Assembly: GCA_964566075.1 (NCBI GenBank)
Contig: CAZMHJ010000023.1
Location: forward strand, 1-16,197
Reading direction: 5' to 3'
Source of the DNA: CAZMHJ01 sp964566075
GTDB lineage: Bacteria; Patescibacteriota; Saccharimonadia; Saccharimonadales; CAIOMD01
Length of the DNA stretch: 16,197 nt
A program made the position numbers and the translations under genes. A model generated the notes under the pieces. It worked only from the letters and a program-made list of their open reading frames with translations. It had not been told where the DNA came from and searched no databases. How positions within the stretch are numbered: position 1 is the first letter of the stretch; each line of letters opens with the position of its first letter. Shown one piece after another: positions 1 through 6,389 of the stretch.

Positions 1-22
1 CCCACTTGTAGCCGCTAGGCAT
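1..22 (-). CDS. Possible start of a gene running off the left edge
   Basis: A minus-strand ATG at position 22 opens a frame reading MPSGYKW before the window ends. It lies about 29 bases downstream of the start expected from the strong promoter at 58-86. A GAGG at 39-42 is about 16 bases from the ATG, too far for a normal Shine-Dalgarno. The ATG sits inside a perfect 14-base palindrome (15-28, CTAGGCATGCCTAG), so this could equally be a structured RNA or leader. The product is not recognisable from seven residues. Confidence 0.25.
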
Positions 23-57
23 GCCTAGACTACTCTCACCTCAGTGAAAGTGATGAT

Positions 58-86
58 ATTTTACTGTATTTATGTTATTTTGTCAA
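58..86 (-). promoter_or_regulatory. Near-consensus minus-strand promoter at the left edge
   Basis: On the minus strand a perfect -35 TTGACA (81-86) is followed by a 17-base spacer and TAAAAT (58-63, 5 of 6 matches). Transcription would begin near position 51 and leave the window to the left. The first bases of the predicted transcript can fold as TTTCAC-TGAG-GTGAGA, followed by an imperfect hairpin around the 15-28 palindrome. The promoter lies just beyond the groEL terminator, so it starts a separate transcription unit. Confidence 0.7.
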
Positions 87-91
87 ATATA

Positions 92-127
92 AAAACAGTG
101 GTGATTCTTTGGTTTCACCACTGTTTT
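92..127 (-). terminator. Intrinsic terminator of groESL
   Basis: A perfect 13-bp inverted repeat (AAAACAGTGGTGA at 92-104, TCACCACTGTTTT at 115-127) with a 10-base loop lies 16 bases past the groEL stop. On the minus strand the 3' arm ends in TTTT and is followed by further T-rich sequence (TATATTTGAC), as expected of a Rho-independent terminator. Confidence 0.88.
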
Positions 128-143
128 ATTGGTCTAATCGTGA

Positions 144-1808
144 TTAGTAATCTAAGCCCATGCCACCAGGTGCAGGGGTCGCTGGTGCTTTTTCGGGTAT
201 GTCTACCACGAGCGCACCCATCGTCATGGCCGTGCCAGCGATAGAAGCAGCATTCTGCAAGGCCTCTTTGGTCACACGTGCTGGGTCTACCACACCAACA
301 GACTTAAGATCAACGAGCTTTGATGGATTATTCACGTTGACACCAAAGCCAGGCTTGCCGGCTTTAACCTGCGGTAACCATTCGTCTGCATTTAATCCTG
401 CATTTGTCAGCAAGATCCTAAATGGTTGTTCAAGCGCATTCTTAAGAATCTGATGACCAGCAAAGTATGATAAGTCACCGCTTGCGATTTTCTTATTCGA
501 TTGATCGACAAAATCAAGGTTAGTACCAAGGTTGATGAGCGTGACGCCACCACCTGGTACAATGCCTTCGTCAAGCGCGGCTTTTACGGCAGCAACAGCA
601 TCATCAACACGATATTTCTTTTCTTCAATCTCAGTTTCGGTGGCACCACCAACCTTGATAACTGCCACTTTGCCACTCAGCGCTGCACGTCGCTTTTCAA
701 GGTTTTCTTTGTCATATTCACTCGATGCGTCTTTGATTTGGGCATTGATTTGCTTAATACGAGCGTCGACTTCAACAGGATTACCAGCACCCTCAACAAT
801 CGTCGTATCGTCTTTGGTCACGATTACCTTGCGAGCAGTGCCGACAAACTCCATGCCAGCAGTTTCAAAGCTATGACCTTGCTCTTCGGTAATTACCTGT
901 GCACCGGTCAAAATAGCGATATCCTGTAAGATTTCTTTGCGGCGATCACCAAAGGCGGGAGCTTTTACTGCAACAGTGTTAAAGACACCCTTTAATTTAT
1001 TCAAAACGAGCGTGGTGAGTGCTTCGCCGTCAACGTCTTCGGCAATCAGCACTAAATCTTTTTTGCCAGCCTGAGCAAGTTTTTCGAGTAGTGGCAAGAA
1101 TTCCTGGATACTGCTGATTTTCTTATCGGTAATCACCACAGCCGGCTTATCGTACACAGCTTCCATGCGTGTTGCATCGGTCACGAAGTAAGGGCTGACA
1201 AAACCACGGTCAATCGTAAAACCTTCGACAACTTCACTTTCGAGCCCTAGCCCTTGGCCCTGCTCAACCGTTACAACGCCATCTTTGCCGACTTTTTCAA
1301 TCACATCTGCAATCAGCGTACCGATTTCTTCGTCGCCAGCACTAATGGTGGCAACTTCGGCAACCCGCTTTTTGTTGCCTTCGATGGATTCAGCTAAGCC
1401 ATCAAGATTAGCAATTGCTTCGTGCGCTGCAGCTTCGAGCCCTTTGCGTAGTTGCATTGGGTTATGGCCGGCAGCTATCAGCTTATTTGCCTCATTTAAG
1501 ATGTGATAGGTCAAAACGGTTACCGTCGTCGTGCCATCACCAGCCACATCATTCATCTTATTAGCCGCTTGTTTGATAAGCTCTGCACCGACTTTATAGC
1601 CGAGCGTCTCATCATCAACTTCAGGAATATCAACACCCTTCGCAACCGTCACGCCATCATGCGTTACGCTCGGGCTACCAAAGGTTTTGCTAATAATCAC
1701 GTTACGACCTTTTGGCCCCATAGTTGTCTTAACAGCGTTATATAGAATTTCAGCACCGCCAAGCACACGTCGGCGAGCGTCATCATCGTAAAATACTCTC
1801 TTACCCAT
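144..1808 (-). CDS. groEL: Chaperonin GroEL (Hsp60)
   Basis: This encodes the 60-kDa chaperonin subunit (554 aa, close to the usual ~545). Fourteen subunits form two stacked rings that fold proteins in the cytoplasm, using ATP and the GroES lid. Visible signatures are GPKGRNV (31-37), the ATP-site loop VAGDGTTT (88-95), and RVDDAV followed by EGIVPGGG near residue 400, which supplies the catalytic Asp region. The C-terminus ends PGGMGLDY and lacks the long GGM-repeat tail of many GroELs. The ATG at 1808 is preceded by GGGAGC six bases away, overlapping the groES stop codon. It lies 11 bases after groES and is co-transcribed from the CIRCE-controlled promoter. Identification is secure. Confidence 0.98.
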   Translation of the reverse strand: MGKRVFYDDDARRRVLGGAEILYNAVKTTMGPKGRNVIISKTFGSPSVTHDGVTVAKGVDIPEVDDETLGYKVGAELIKQAANKMNDVAGDGTTTVTVLTYHILNEANKLIAAGHNPMQLRKGLEAAAHEAIANLDGLAESIEGNKKRVAEVATISAGDEEIGTLIADVIEKVGKDGVVTVEQGQGLGLESEVVEGFTIDRGFVSPYFVTDATRMEAVYDKPAVVITDKKISSIQEFLPLLEKLAQAGKKDLVLIAEDVDGEALTTLVLNKLKGVFNTVAVKAPAFGDRRKEILQDIAILTGAQVITEEQGHSFETAGMEFVGTARKVIVTKDDTTIVEGAGNPVEVDARIKQINAQIKDASSEYDKENLEKRRAALSGKVAVIKVGGATETEIEEKKYRVDDAVAAVKAALDEGIVPGGGVTLINLGTNLDFVDQSNKKIASGDLSYFAGHQILKNALEQPFRILLTNAGLNADEWLPQVKAGKPGFGVNVNNPSKLVDLKSVGVVDPARVTKEALQNAASIAGTAMTMGALVVDIPEKAPATPAPGGMGLDY

Positions 1809-1819
1809 CTTTTTGCTCC

Positions 1820-2086
1820 CTACTTAACAATTGCTAAAATATCTTCTTCTTCAACCAAGATGTATTCTTGGCCATCAAACTTAACTTCGGTTGAGCTAAA
1901 GCTTTTATAAATAATACGGTCACCAACTTTAACGTCTTCTACCTTTTTACCAACCGCAACAACTTTAGCAGTCTTCGGTTTTTCGGCCGCTGCTTCAGGC
2001 AAGTAAATGCCGCTGGCCGTCTTGGTTTCTGCTGCCTCTAGCTGAGCGACAACATATTCTGCGAGTGGCTGAATTTTTACACTCAT
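1820..2086 (-). CDS. groES: Co-chaperonin GroES (Hsp10)
   Basis: An 88-aa GroES, slightly shorter than the typical 94-97. Seven copies cap the GroEL ring and close the folding chamber. The mobile loop that docks on GroEL is visible as KTASGIYLP (22-30), and the C-terminal signature EEEDILAIV is intact. The start ATG at 2086 has a strong GGAGGAA seven bases upstream (2094-2100). It is the first gene of a groES-groEL operon with a CIRCE operator overlapping the -35 region, so it is presumably repressed by HrcA, which is not encoded in this window. Confidence 0.97.
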   Translation of the reverse strand: MSVKIQPLAEYVVAQLEAAETKTASGIYLPEAAAEKPKTAKVVAVGKKVEDVKVGDRIIYKSFSSTEVKFDGQEYILVEEEDILAIVK

Positions 2087-2110
2087 CGGTCATTTCCTCC
2101 ATTACTAATC

Positions 2111-2139
2111 ATTATAAGATGTAATTAGCACTGTGTTAT
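2111..2139 (-). promoter_or_regulatory. groESL promoter
   Basis: On the minus strand a perfect -10 TATAAT (2111-2116) lies 17 bases from ATAACA (2134-2139, 4 of 6 to TTGACA). The predicted start near 2104 gives an 18-base leader carrying the groES Shine-Dalgarno. The -35 lies within the spacer of the CIRCE palindrome, so bound HrcA would block polymerase. Confidence 0.8.
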
Positions 2140-2151
2140 TTAGAGTGCTAA
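2125..2151. promoter_or_regulatory. CIRCE heat-shock operator (HrcA site)
   Basis: Arms TTAGCACTG (2125-2133) and GAGTGCTAA (2143-2151) are separated by exactly nine bases. This matches the CIRCE consensus TTAGCACTC-N9-GAGTGCTAA with one mismatch at the inner base of one arm. CIRCE is the known operator of the HrcA repressor at groE and dnaK operons. The placement over the groESL -35 supports it. Confidence 0.92.
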
Positions 2152-2188
2152 TTTGCATTCTTTATCGTACCTACTTGAGCAATCTTGG

Positions 2189-3730
2189 TCAAGACCTGGT
2201 CATGCTTTCAAGTTGCCTAAAAATACCATTCGGCTCAGCAATCGCCATCGTTACGATGTCGTTCGCCCGCTCTTGTGTACTGGCAACTGAATAGATACGA
2301 AGTTGTGGTGCATTACCAGATGGACGCAAGTGGGCAATATCACCGTTATCAAAGGTAATACGAACACCATCAAGTGTGTTGATATCAACAACCTCGCCAA
2401 AACCTAGCTCGCGTGTAAAATACTGTTGGATTAGCTTTCGAGCATCTGGCGCTTGAAACGCTGCTACTATTTCTTGTGAAACTACTACCGGAAAATCATC
2501 TATTAGTCCTGCTTGCGTAAAGCGCGCAGGCAATTTTTTAAAAACATCGGATACGGTACTCTTTTTTTGTATTGCTTCATATATCGTCACAAGCAGAGGT
2601 AAGAAGGCATCTCGTGTTGGCAAGCGATGTAAAACACCGTTCGCAAACGGAATATCAGTACCAAGCATAAAACCACCGTTTACCTCCCAGCCAACAACAC
2701 GGCGCTTGCCGGCTTTGACCTCTTTTTGCATCTCAACAATGACATACGGTGAGCCAATACGAGTACGAGTATATGAGACGCTGTTTTCACCGAGATACGG
2801 GTCAATATTATCGTTTGAGCTCACCGGAAAAGCAGCAGCATCAGCATTAAGTACCTCTGCAACCACCGCACCAAGTTCATCACCTCGGTGGAAAATACCC
2901 TTTTCGTCAATCATAAACGGCCGATCGCTGTCACCATCAGTCGATACAATTGCAAATGCGCTTGGATGCTTCTGAGCCAAGCTCAAAAAGTATGCTTGGT
3001 CATCCGGGGTTACATTTTCAGTATCGATTGGTATAAATACCTCTGAGCGCCCTTCGGCAATAACCTCAGCCCCTAAATCAGTTAAAAGTCTGACTAATAA
3101 ATCACGACCGACTGCAGAATGCTGATAGACAACAACTTGCTTACCGTCAAACGGTTTACCACTGAATACATTCGTGAAATTACTAATATACCCATTAACA
3201 GCGTCTGGTAACGTATCCGGCAAGGCTTGTGCAGTCAGTAAATTACCATCAACACCAAAACCACTTTCAGCAAAGTCAGACTTGTATAGTGCGGCGCGTA
3301 CTTTGGCGACCGCCTCTTTTATCCCTTGTTCATCTGCTTTCAAAATTTCGCCATCAGCTTTATAGAATTTAATACCGTTACGGTCTGCTGGGATATGACT
3401 CCCCGTTACCATAATGCACGGTACAGTATCTTTTAAAGCCTGTAGTGCTATTGTTGGCGTAGGCACGAGTCCAAAATAACAAACACGCTTTTCTCGCTTT
3501 ACCGCCGCTGCAAGCACAGCACGTAAAATTCTTGGCGTACTTGCTCGTAAATCTCCGGCTATGTAAATTGTTTGAGCGCTCTCCCCCGTTCGCTCCACGT
3601 AATCAAGAAAACCGAGTGTATTGATATAGCACTCTATGTCAGTCATGTCAGTTACAAGACCACGCAAACCTGACGTCCCGAAGCTAAGCTCAACCGGCTT
3701 GTGCGATAAAGATTCAATTAGTGTCGCCAA
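2189..3730 (-). CDS. Phosphohexomutase (phosphomannomutase/phosphoglucomutase family)
   Basis: A 513-aa enzyme of the alpha-D-phosphohexomutase superfamily, which interconverts hexose 1- and 6-phosphates through a phosphoserine. The four family motifs are in order: FGTSGLRG (17-24), the catalytic serine loop TGSHIP (109-114, S111), the metal site DGDSDR (265-270), the sugar-binding loop WEVNGG (348-353), and the phosphate-binding RPSGNAPQLR (469-478). The serine loop differs from the common TASHNP, and the sugar loop differs from GEESG. TGSHIP followed by DRNGIKFY is, from memory, typical of a bacterial ManB-like phosphomannomutase subgroup, but mannose versus glucose preference cannot be settled here. 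The start is TTG at 3730 with GGAGGG five bases upstream, in the 16-base gap after the upstream gene; the two form an operon. It likely supplies activated sugar for envelope glycans. Confidence 0.9.
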   Translation of the reverse strand: MATLIESLSHKPVELSFGTSGLRGLVTDMTDIECYINTLGFLDYVERTGESAQTIYIAGDLRASTPRILRAVLAAAVKREKRVCYFGLVPTPTIALQALKDTVPCIMVTGSHIPADRNGIKFYKADGEILKADEQGIKEAVAKVRAALYKSDFAESGFGVDGNLLTAQALPDTLPDAVNGYISNFTNVFSGKPFDGKQVVVYQHSAVGRDLLVRLLTDLGAEVIAEGRSEVFIPIDTENVTPDDQAYFLSLAQKHPSAFAIVSTDGDSDRPFMIDEKGIFHRGDELGAVVAEVLNADAAAFPVSSNDNIDPYLGENSVSYTRTRIGSPYVIVEMQKEVKAGKRRVVGWEVNGGFMLGTDIPFANGVLHRLPTRDAFLPLLVTIYEAIQKKSTVSDVFKKLPARFTQAGLIDDFPVVVSQEIVAAFQAPDARKLIQQYFTRELGFGEVVDINTLDGVRITFDNGDIAHLRPSGNAPQLRIYSVASTQERANDIVTMAIAEPNGIFRQLESMTRS

Positions 3731-3746
3731 GACAACCCTCCAGGAA

Positions 3747-4472
3747 TTAACTGTCGAGTTCTATTGTACCTGAAGTCAGTTCGATTGGGTCGTGTGAGTG
3801 CGAAACAAGATGCAAATTGCGTAAATCCTGCCTAAAGCGAGCTACTAGTGAGTCACCCGTTTCGAGTATCGAAAAATTCTGCGCATTAATAGCTGATACA
3901 AAGCGTGCAAACTCGTCAGCTTCGTTTTCGTCTGATATAAAGATAACCTTGCGAATGCCGTCAACCGACACTTCGTATAGTTCTTCTTTAATGCCAGTTA
4001 CATCTTTAATTGTCCAGCTTACGTATACCGTATATTGTCGTCGTATAACACTTTCTTCGTCTGATTTTTCAAGCACGTCATCAATGGTCGTCTGCTCACT
4101 CAGCGTCATACCATCACGAACAGGTAACGCTAACATCATACTAAGTGTTTGACTCGCTTGATATTGTGGTGTCACATCATCATTTTTTTCCATTTTTATG
4201 TAAAACGTCGGTTTAAAGGTATAGCCGAGTTGAGCCTGCTTTTCATCACTATCCGAACTTAAAATAAAATGCTCGAAGTCAAAGCTTGCATCACCACGCT
4301 CACGCGCCTCTTTCATAAGGGCGTATTGTTGGTGGTTGGCGTTTAAGGCAATATCAAAAAGCGAGTGCACACGCTCAATAAAGCGCATTCTGTTTTCGAA
4401 TGCCTCTTTACTGAGTTCTGCAGTGGCTTCTTGATTGAATTTAGCCAACGCTTCTCGGGTATTCCCAGTCAT
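3747..4472 (-). CDS. Uncharacterised 241-aa protein
   Basis: I do not recognise this protein. It is 241 aa, with no signal peptide and no membrane segment, and is probably cytoplasmic. Residues 1-55 are charged and look helical (a possible short coiled coil). The middle has alternating hydrophobic stretches suggestive of beta strands (YTFKPTFYIKME near 84; QYTVYVSWTIKDV near 146). A second alpha/beta part follows. It ends acidic (TSGTIELDS). It is the first gene of an operon with the phosphohexomutase, 16 bases apart, which hints at an envelope or sugar link but proves nothing. No Shine-Dalgarno precedes the ATG at 4472; the promoter spacing predicts a leaderless mRNA starting at this ATG. 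Its promoter abuts that of the divergent GC-rich gene. Confidence 0.8.
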   Translation of the reverse strand: MTGNTREALAKFNQEATAELSKEAFENRMRFIERVHSLFDIALNANHQQYALMKEARERGDASFDFEHFILSSDSDEKQAQLGYTFKPTFYIKMEKNDDVTPQYQASQTLSMMLALPVRDGMTLSEQTTIDDVLEKSDEESVIRRQYTVYVSWTIKDVTGIKEELYEVSVDGIRKVIFISDENEADEFARFVSAINAQNFSILETGDSLVARFRQDLRNLHLVSHSHDPIELTSGTIELDS

Positions 4473-4478
4473 GATTAT

Positions 4479-4507
4479 ATTATGCCAATTTTCTTAATTG
4501 TTGTCAA
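4479..4507 (-). promoter_or_regulatory. Promoter of the 3747-4472 gene (leaderless)
   Basis: Minus strand: perfect TTGACA (4502-4507), 17-base spacer, CATAAT (4479-4484, 5 of 6). Six bases then separate the -10 from the ATG at 4472, putting +1 on or beside the A of the start codon. The -35 shares its bases with the -35 of the opposing promoter at 4501-4506. Confidence 0.75.
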
Positions 4508-4529
4508 ATCAGCTAAAAAGGTGTATAAC
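4501..4529 (+). promoter_or_regulatory. Promoter of the GC-rich gene
   Basis: Plus strand: TTGTCA (4501-4506, 5 of 6), a 17-base spacer, and TATAAC (4524-4529, 5 of 6). Transcription should start near 4536, giving a leader of about 53 bases. The promoter is AT-rich like the rest of the genome, while sequence from about 4541 onward is GC-rich, so the composition break falls just after the transcription start. Confidence 0.75.
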
Positions 4530-4588
4530 AGATACATCTAGTGGCACCCGGCCGCTGGAGGTACACAACACATCAAGGGGGGGTTCGC

Positions 4589-5179
4589 GTGACAGTAGGT
4601 CAGGTGACCCAGACGGAACGTCCGAAGCTCGTCACCTTCGAGTTCTCATGGAACGAGGAAGGTATCAGGTCAGATCAGCTCAAGCAGCTGCTCGACGACA
4701 TCAAGGATCACCTGGAGCTCGAGGACATCTTCGAGACCGACGGCATCGTCCACGTGCGGTTCAAGGTCCCGGGCAGGTTCCGGGGCGACGACACCCACTA
4801 CGACGAGTTCGTCGACGGCTACAAGCAGGTCGTAGGGCACTGCATCAAGGTGATGCACATCGAGTGCCGCGTCATCGACCTGCGCGACAAGGTGAGCAAC
4901 ATCCCGCCCACCGACTACATCAAGTGGGACGCAACCGAAGCTGGCTACCGCGTGACGGTACCTGGTTCGGCAAGTCTCCCGCGTGATGCCATGGACTCTC
5001 TGATGGCAACCATCAGAAGCCGTGGCAAGGTCAAGGGAGTCAGGCCGGTCGCGATGTTCACCATCATCGTGACCACCAAGTCGGGCAAGCCCGACAAGGA
5101 GCTCGTCGAAGGCATCTGCAAGGACATTCAGCAGAAGGCAGGCAACAACCTCCGGGCGTCCGTTCTCGCCCAGCGCTGA
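4589..5179 (+). CDS. Uncharacterised GC-rich gene, 196-aa alpha/beta protein
   Basis: I do not recognise this protein. Two halves show a similar order of predicted elements: strand, helix, strand, strand, helix, strand (roughly 14-95 and 119-193). This suggests two ferredoxin-like (beta-alpha-beta) modules, but it is a reading of hydrophobic patterns only. It has no signal peptide, no membrane segment, and two cysteines close together (85 and 93) plus C177. Codon use is extreme: Lys is always AAG, Ile nearly always ATC, Asp mostly GAC, Leu only CTC/CTG. GC at third positions is about 85% by eye, unlike every neighbour. I chose the GTG at 4589 because AAGGGGGG lies about five bases upstream. 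The longer GTG at 4541 would add codons (CAT, CAA, GGG) that break the gene's own bias. It is convergent with 5353-6354. The bias could reflect transfer from a high-GC donor such as an actinobacterial host, or very high expression. Confidence 0.85.
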   Translation: MTVGQVTQTERPKLVTFEFSWNEEGIRSDQLKQLLDDIKDHLELEDIFETDGIVHVRFKVPGRFRGDDTHYDEFVDGYKQVVGHCIKVMHIECRVIDLRDKVSNIPPTDYIKWDATEAGYRVTVPGSASLPRDAMDSLMATIRSRGKVKGVRPVAMFTIIVTTKSGKPDKELVEGICKDIQQKAGNNLRASVLAQR

Positions 5180-5198
5180 AAGCTTCCCCTTTCAGCGC
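5173..5198 (+). repeat. Perfect hairpin overlapping the stop of the GC-rich gene
   Basis: GCGCTGAAAG (5173-5182) and CTTTCAGCGC (5189-5198) form a perfect 10-bp stem with a six-base loop. The TGA stop (5177-5179) lies in the left arm. No T-tract follows, so it is not a standard terminator. It may protect the 3' end of the mRNA or act with the next hairpins. Confidence 0.65.
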
Positions 5199-5245
5199 AA
5201 ATCGTGGGTCACTCTTCCCCGTTCGTGACTCATATGTGTACTTTT

Positions 5246-5280
5246 CCTCGGGCCGCCGGCATATCGTCGGCGGCCCGAGG
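5246..5280 (+). terminator. Very stable GC hairpin downstream of the GC-rich gene
   Basis: CCTCGGGCCGCCG (5246-5258) pairs perfectly with CGGCGGCCCGAGG (5268-5280) around a nine-base loop that can close further. There is no T-run after it, so if it ends transcription it does so as a GC-hairpin without U-tail, a form seen in some high-GC bacteria. It may instead be an mRNA-stabilising stem. A weaker stem (GTCAC 5208-5212 with GTGAC 5225-5229) lies between it and the stop-codon hairpin. Confidence 0.55.
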
Positions 5281-5294
5281 GCACACAAACAATA

Positions 5295-5337
5295 AAGCCC
5301 AACCGGCGTTCGTTACAAACGAGCCTGCGTTGGGCTT
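5295..5337 (-). terminator. Terminator between convergent genes, mainly for 5353-6354
   Basis: AAGCCCAAC (5295-5303) pairs with GTTGGGCTT (5329-5337). Inner stems GGC/GCC and TCGTT/AACGA close a three-base loop. On the minus strand the hairpin begins 15 bases past the stop of the phosphoribosyltransferase-like gene and is followed by T-rich TTTATTGTTTGTG. On the plus strand a TTTTT occurs at 5344-5348, so it may also stop readthrough from the GC-rich gene. Confidence 0.75.
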
Positions 5338-5352
5338 ACTTCATTTTTAGGG

Positions 5353-6354
5353 TTATTTACGAAAGGCCGGGCCAGCTTGTTTTGCTTGCTTAAACTCTTC
5401 GAGTGTTACATCATTAACGCTTTGAATCCTTGCAACCATATCACTATCTTCTCGTTTGATAGAAGGAGTAAAGAGTATCTTTTTATCGCGTAAATCTTTT
5501 GCCAACTGTTTAACTTCTGCCCGTAGCTGTACGCTGTTTGGATCAATCTTACCAAAGGCCGTACTTAAAAAGTACATACCAATTTTTTGAATCCGACTTT
5601 TTGAATTCAGCGATTTTACTACGTCCCTATTATCAACACCACGACCAGTTGGGTCGTGTGACTTATACCAAACTGGGATGTCATTGTTTCGCCTTGTACC
5701 GTCCTTGGCCTGATACGTACCAGGCGACATCCAGTGGGTTGTACCAAATTCGGTGTTAGGAAGTGCCCGTTCAAGAATTTTTTGGGCAATCGAAAGTGTG
5801 CTGCCAGTCACACTTACTTCGTCAACAATTAACACACGTTTTCCATCGAGTCGAGTTTCTTCAGAACCTGGCTTCGGGCGATAAATTTCACGTAGCTGGT
5901 CTATGGTAGATTCAGGGATTGCGCTTACATCAATAGCACCACTACGCATTGGGTCAACCGTTGGTAACCATTGTTCACGATCGATGTTAAGAAACAGTGT
6001 TTGCGGCCGTTTCGGTACTTTATGTTCAGTAAATTCGGTGCCTTGCTCACGGGCTAAATCATCCCAAAGTTCGTTAACCAACCACGACACAGGTCGGGCT
6101 GATTTGTCTAGATATATCACTGCATCATATGGCTCAGTACCATCTATCGTGCCATCAATAACACCAATAAGGGTATCTGTCAGTCTAAGATATTGTTCTC
6201 GAAGTTCAGCGTCGGTCTTAAAGTGGCCGTCTTCAAGATGATGACCCTTTAAAAAGCGGTATTCAATCTTAGGATCCGCTTTTTGCATCTCAAATAGCGT
6301 GTCCTGAATGTGACTATCAGGGGTTACAGGCGCAAATTCATGATGCGTTTTCAT
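5353..6354 (-). CDS. Phosphoribosyltransferase-fold protein
   Basis: A 333-aa protein whose centre carries the type I phosphoribosyltransferase PRPP loop: VLIVDEVSVTGST (174-186), matching the pattern of hydrophobics, two acidic residues and TGxT. An upstream YLDKSARPVSWL (81-92) resembles the first substrate strand and loop of such proteins. The N-terminal 60 residues and C-terminal 90 residues are charged and unlike short salvage enzymes (about 180 aa), so the substrate is unknown. Many such DE-containing CPR proteins have no assigned base; transferase activity is inferred only from the loop. It is cytoplasmic, with no signal peptide. The ATG at 6354 has no Shine-Dalgarno but sits six bases after a -10 box, so the mRNA should be leaderless. 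It follows the MurE-like gene by 35 bases yet has its own promoter. Confidence 0.75.
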   Translation of the reverse strand: MKTHHEFAPVTPDSHIQDTLFEMQKADPKIEYRFLKGHHLEDGHFKTDAELREQYLRLTDTLIGVIDGTIDGTEPYDAVIYLDKSARPVSWLVNELWDDLAREQGTEFTEHKVPKRPQTLFLNIDREQWLPTVDPMRSGAIDVSAIPESTIDQLREIYRPKPGSEETRLDGKRVLIVDEVSVTGSTLSIAQKILERALPNTEFGTTHWMSPGTYQAKDGTRRNNDIPVWYKSHDPTGRGVDNRDVVKSLNSKSRIQKIGMYFLSTAFGKIDPNSVQLRAEVKQLAKDLRDKKILFTPSIKREDSDMVARIQSVNDVTLEEFKQAKQAGPAFRK

Positions 6355-6360
6355 ATATAA

Positions 6361-6389
6361 ACATTAGCATTTTTTTGCTAAAATGTCAA
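6361..6389 (-). promoter_or_regulatory. Promoter of 5353-6354 with an inverted repeat across it
   Basis: Minus strand: TTGACA (6384-6389), 17-base spacer, TGC-extended -10 TAATGT (6361-6366), then six bases to the ATG at 6354. The inverted repeat TTAGCA (6364-6369) / TGCTAA (6376-6381) around a run of T covers the -10 and most of the spacer, so it could be an operator or a weak terminator for the upstream gene. Confidence 0.6.

Noticed and set aside
4541..4588. In-frame GTG at 4541 as the start of the GC-rich gene
   Set aside because: No ribosome site before it, and the extra 16 codons use CAT, CAA and GGG, which the rest of the gene avoids.
4750..4755. A third CACGTG, in the GC-rich gene
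   Set aside because: Flanks are GTC and CGG, not the TTT/AAA of parS; explained by the gene's GC-rich codons.
4670..4858. Minus-strand open frames across the GC-rich gene
   Set aside because: They are mirror frames created by its strong third-position GC; no start signals and low-complexity Val/Leu/Asp content.
4535..5290. The GC-rich segment as an insertion sequence or integrated element
   Set aside because: No transposase or integrase, no terminal inverted repeats, and no convincing target duplication at its edges.
6364..6381. TTAGCA/TGCTAA as a second CIRCE
   Set aside because: The inner CTC/GAG bases are absent and the spacing is six, not the CIRCE layout.
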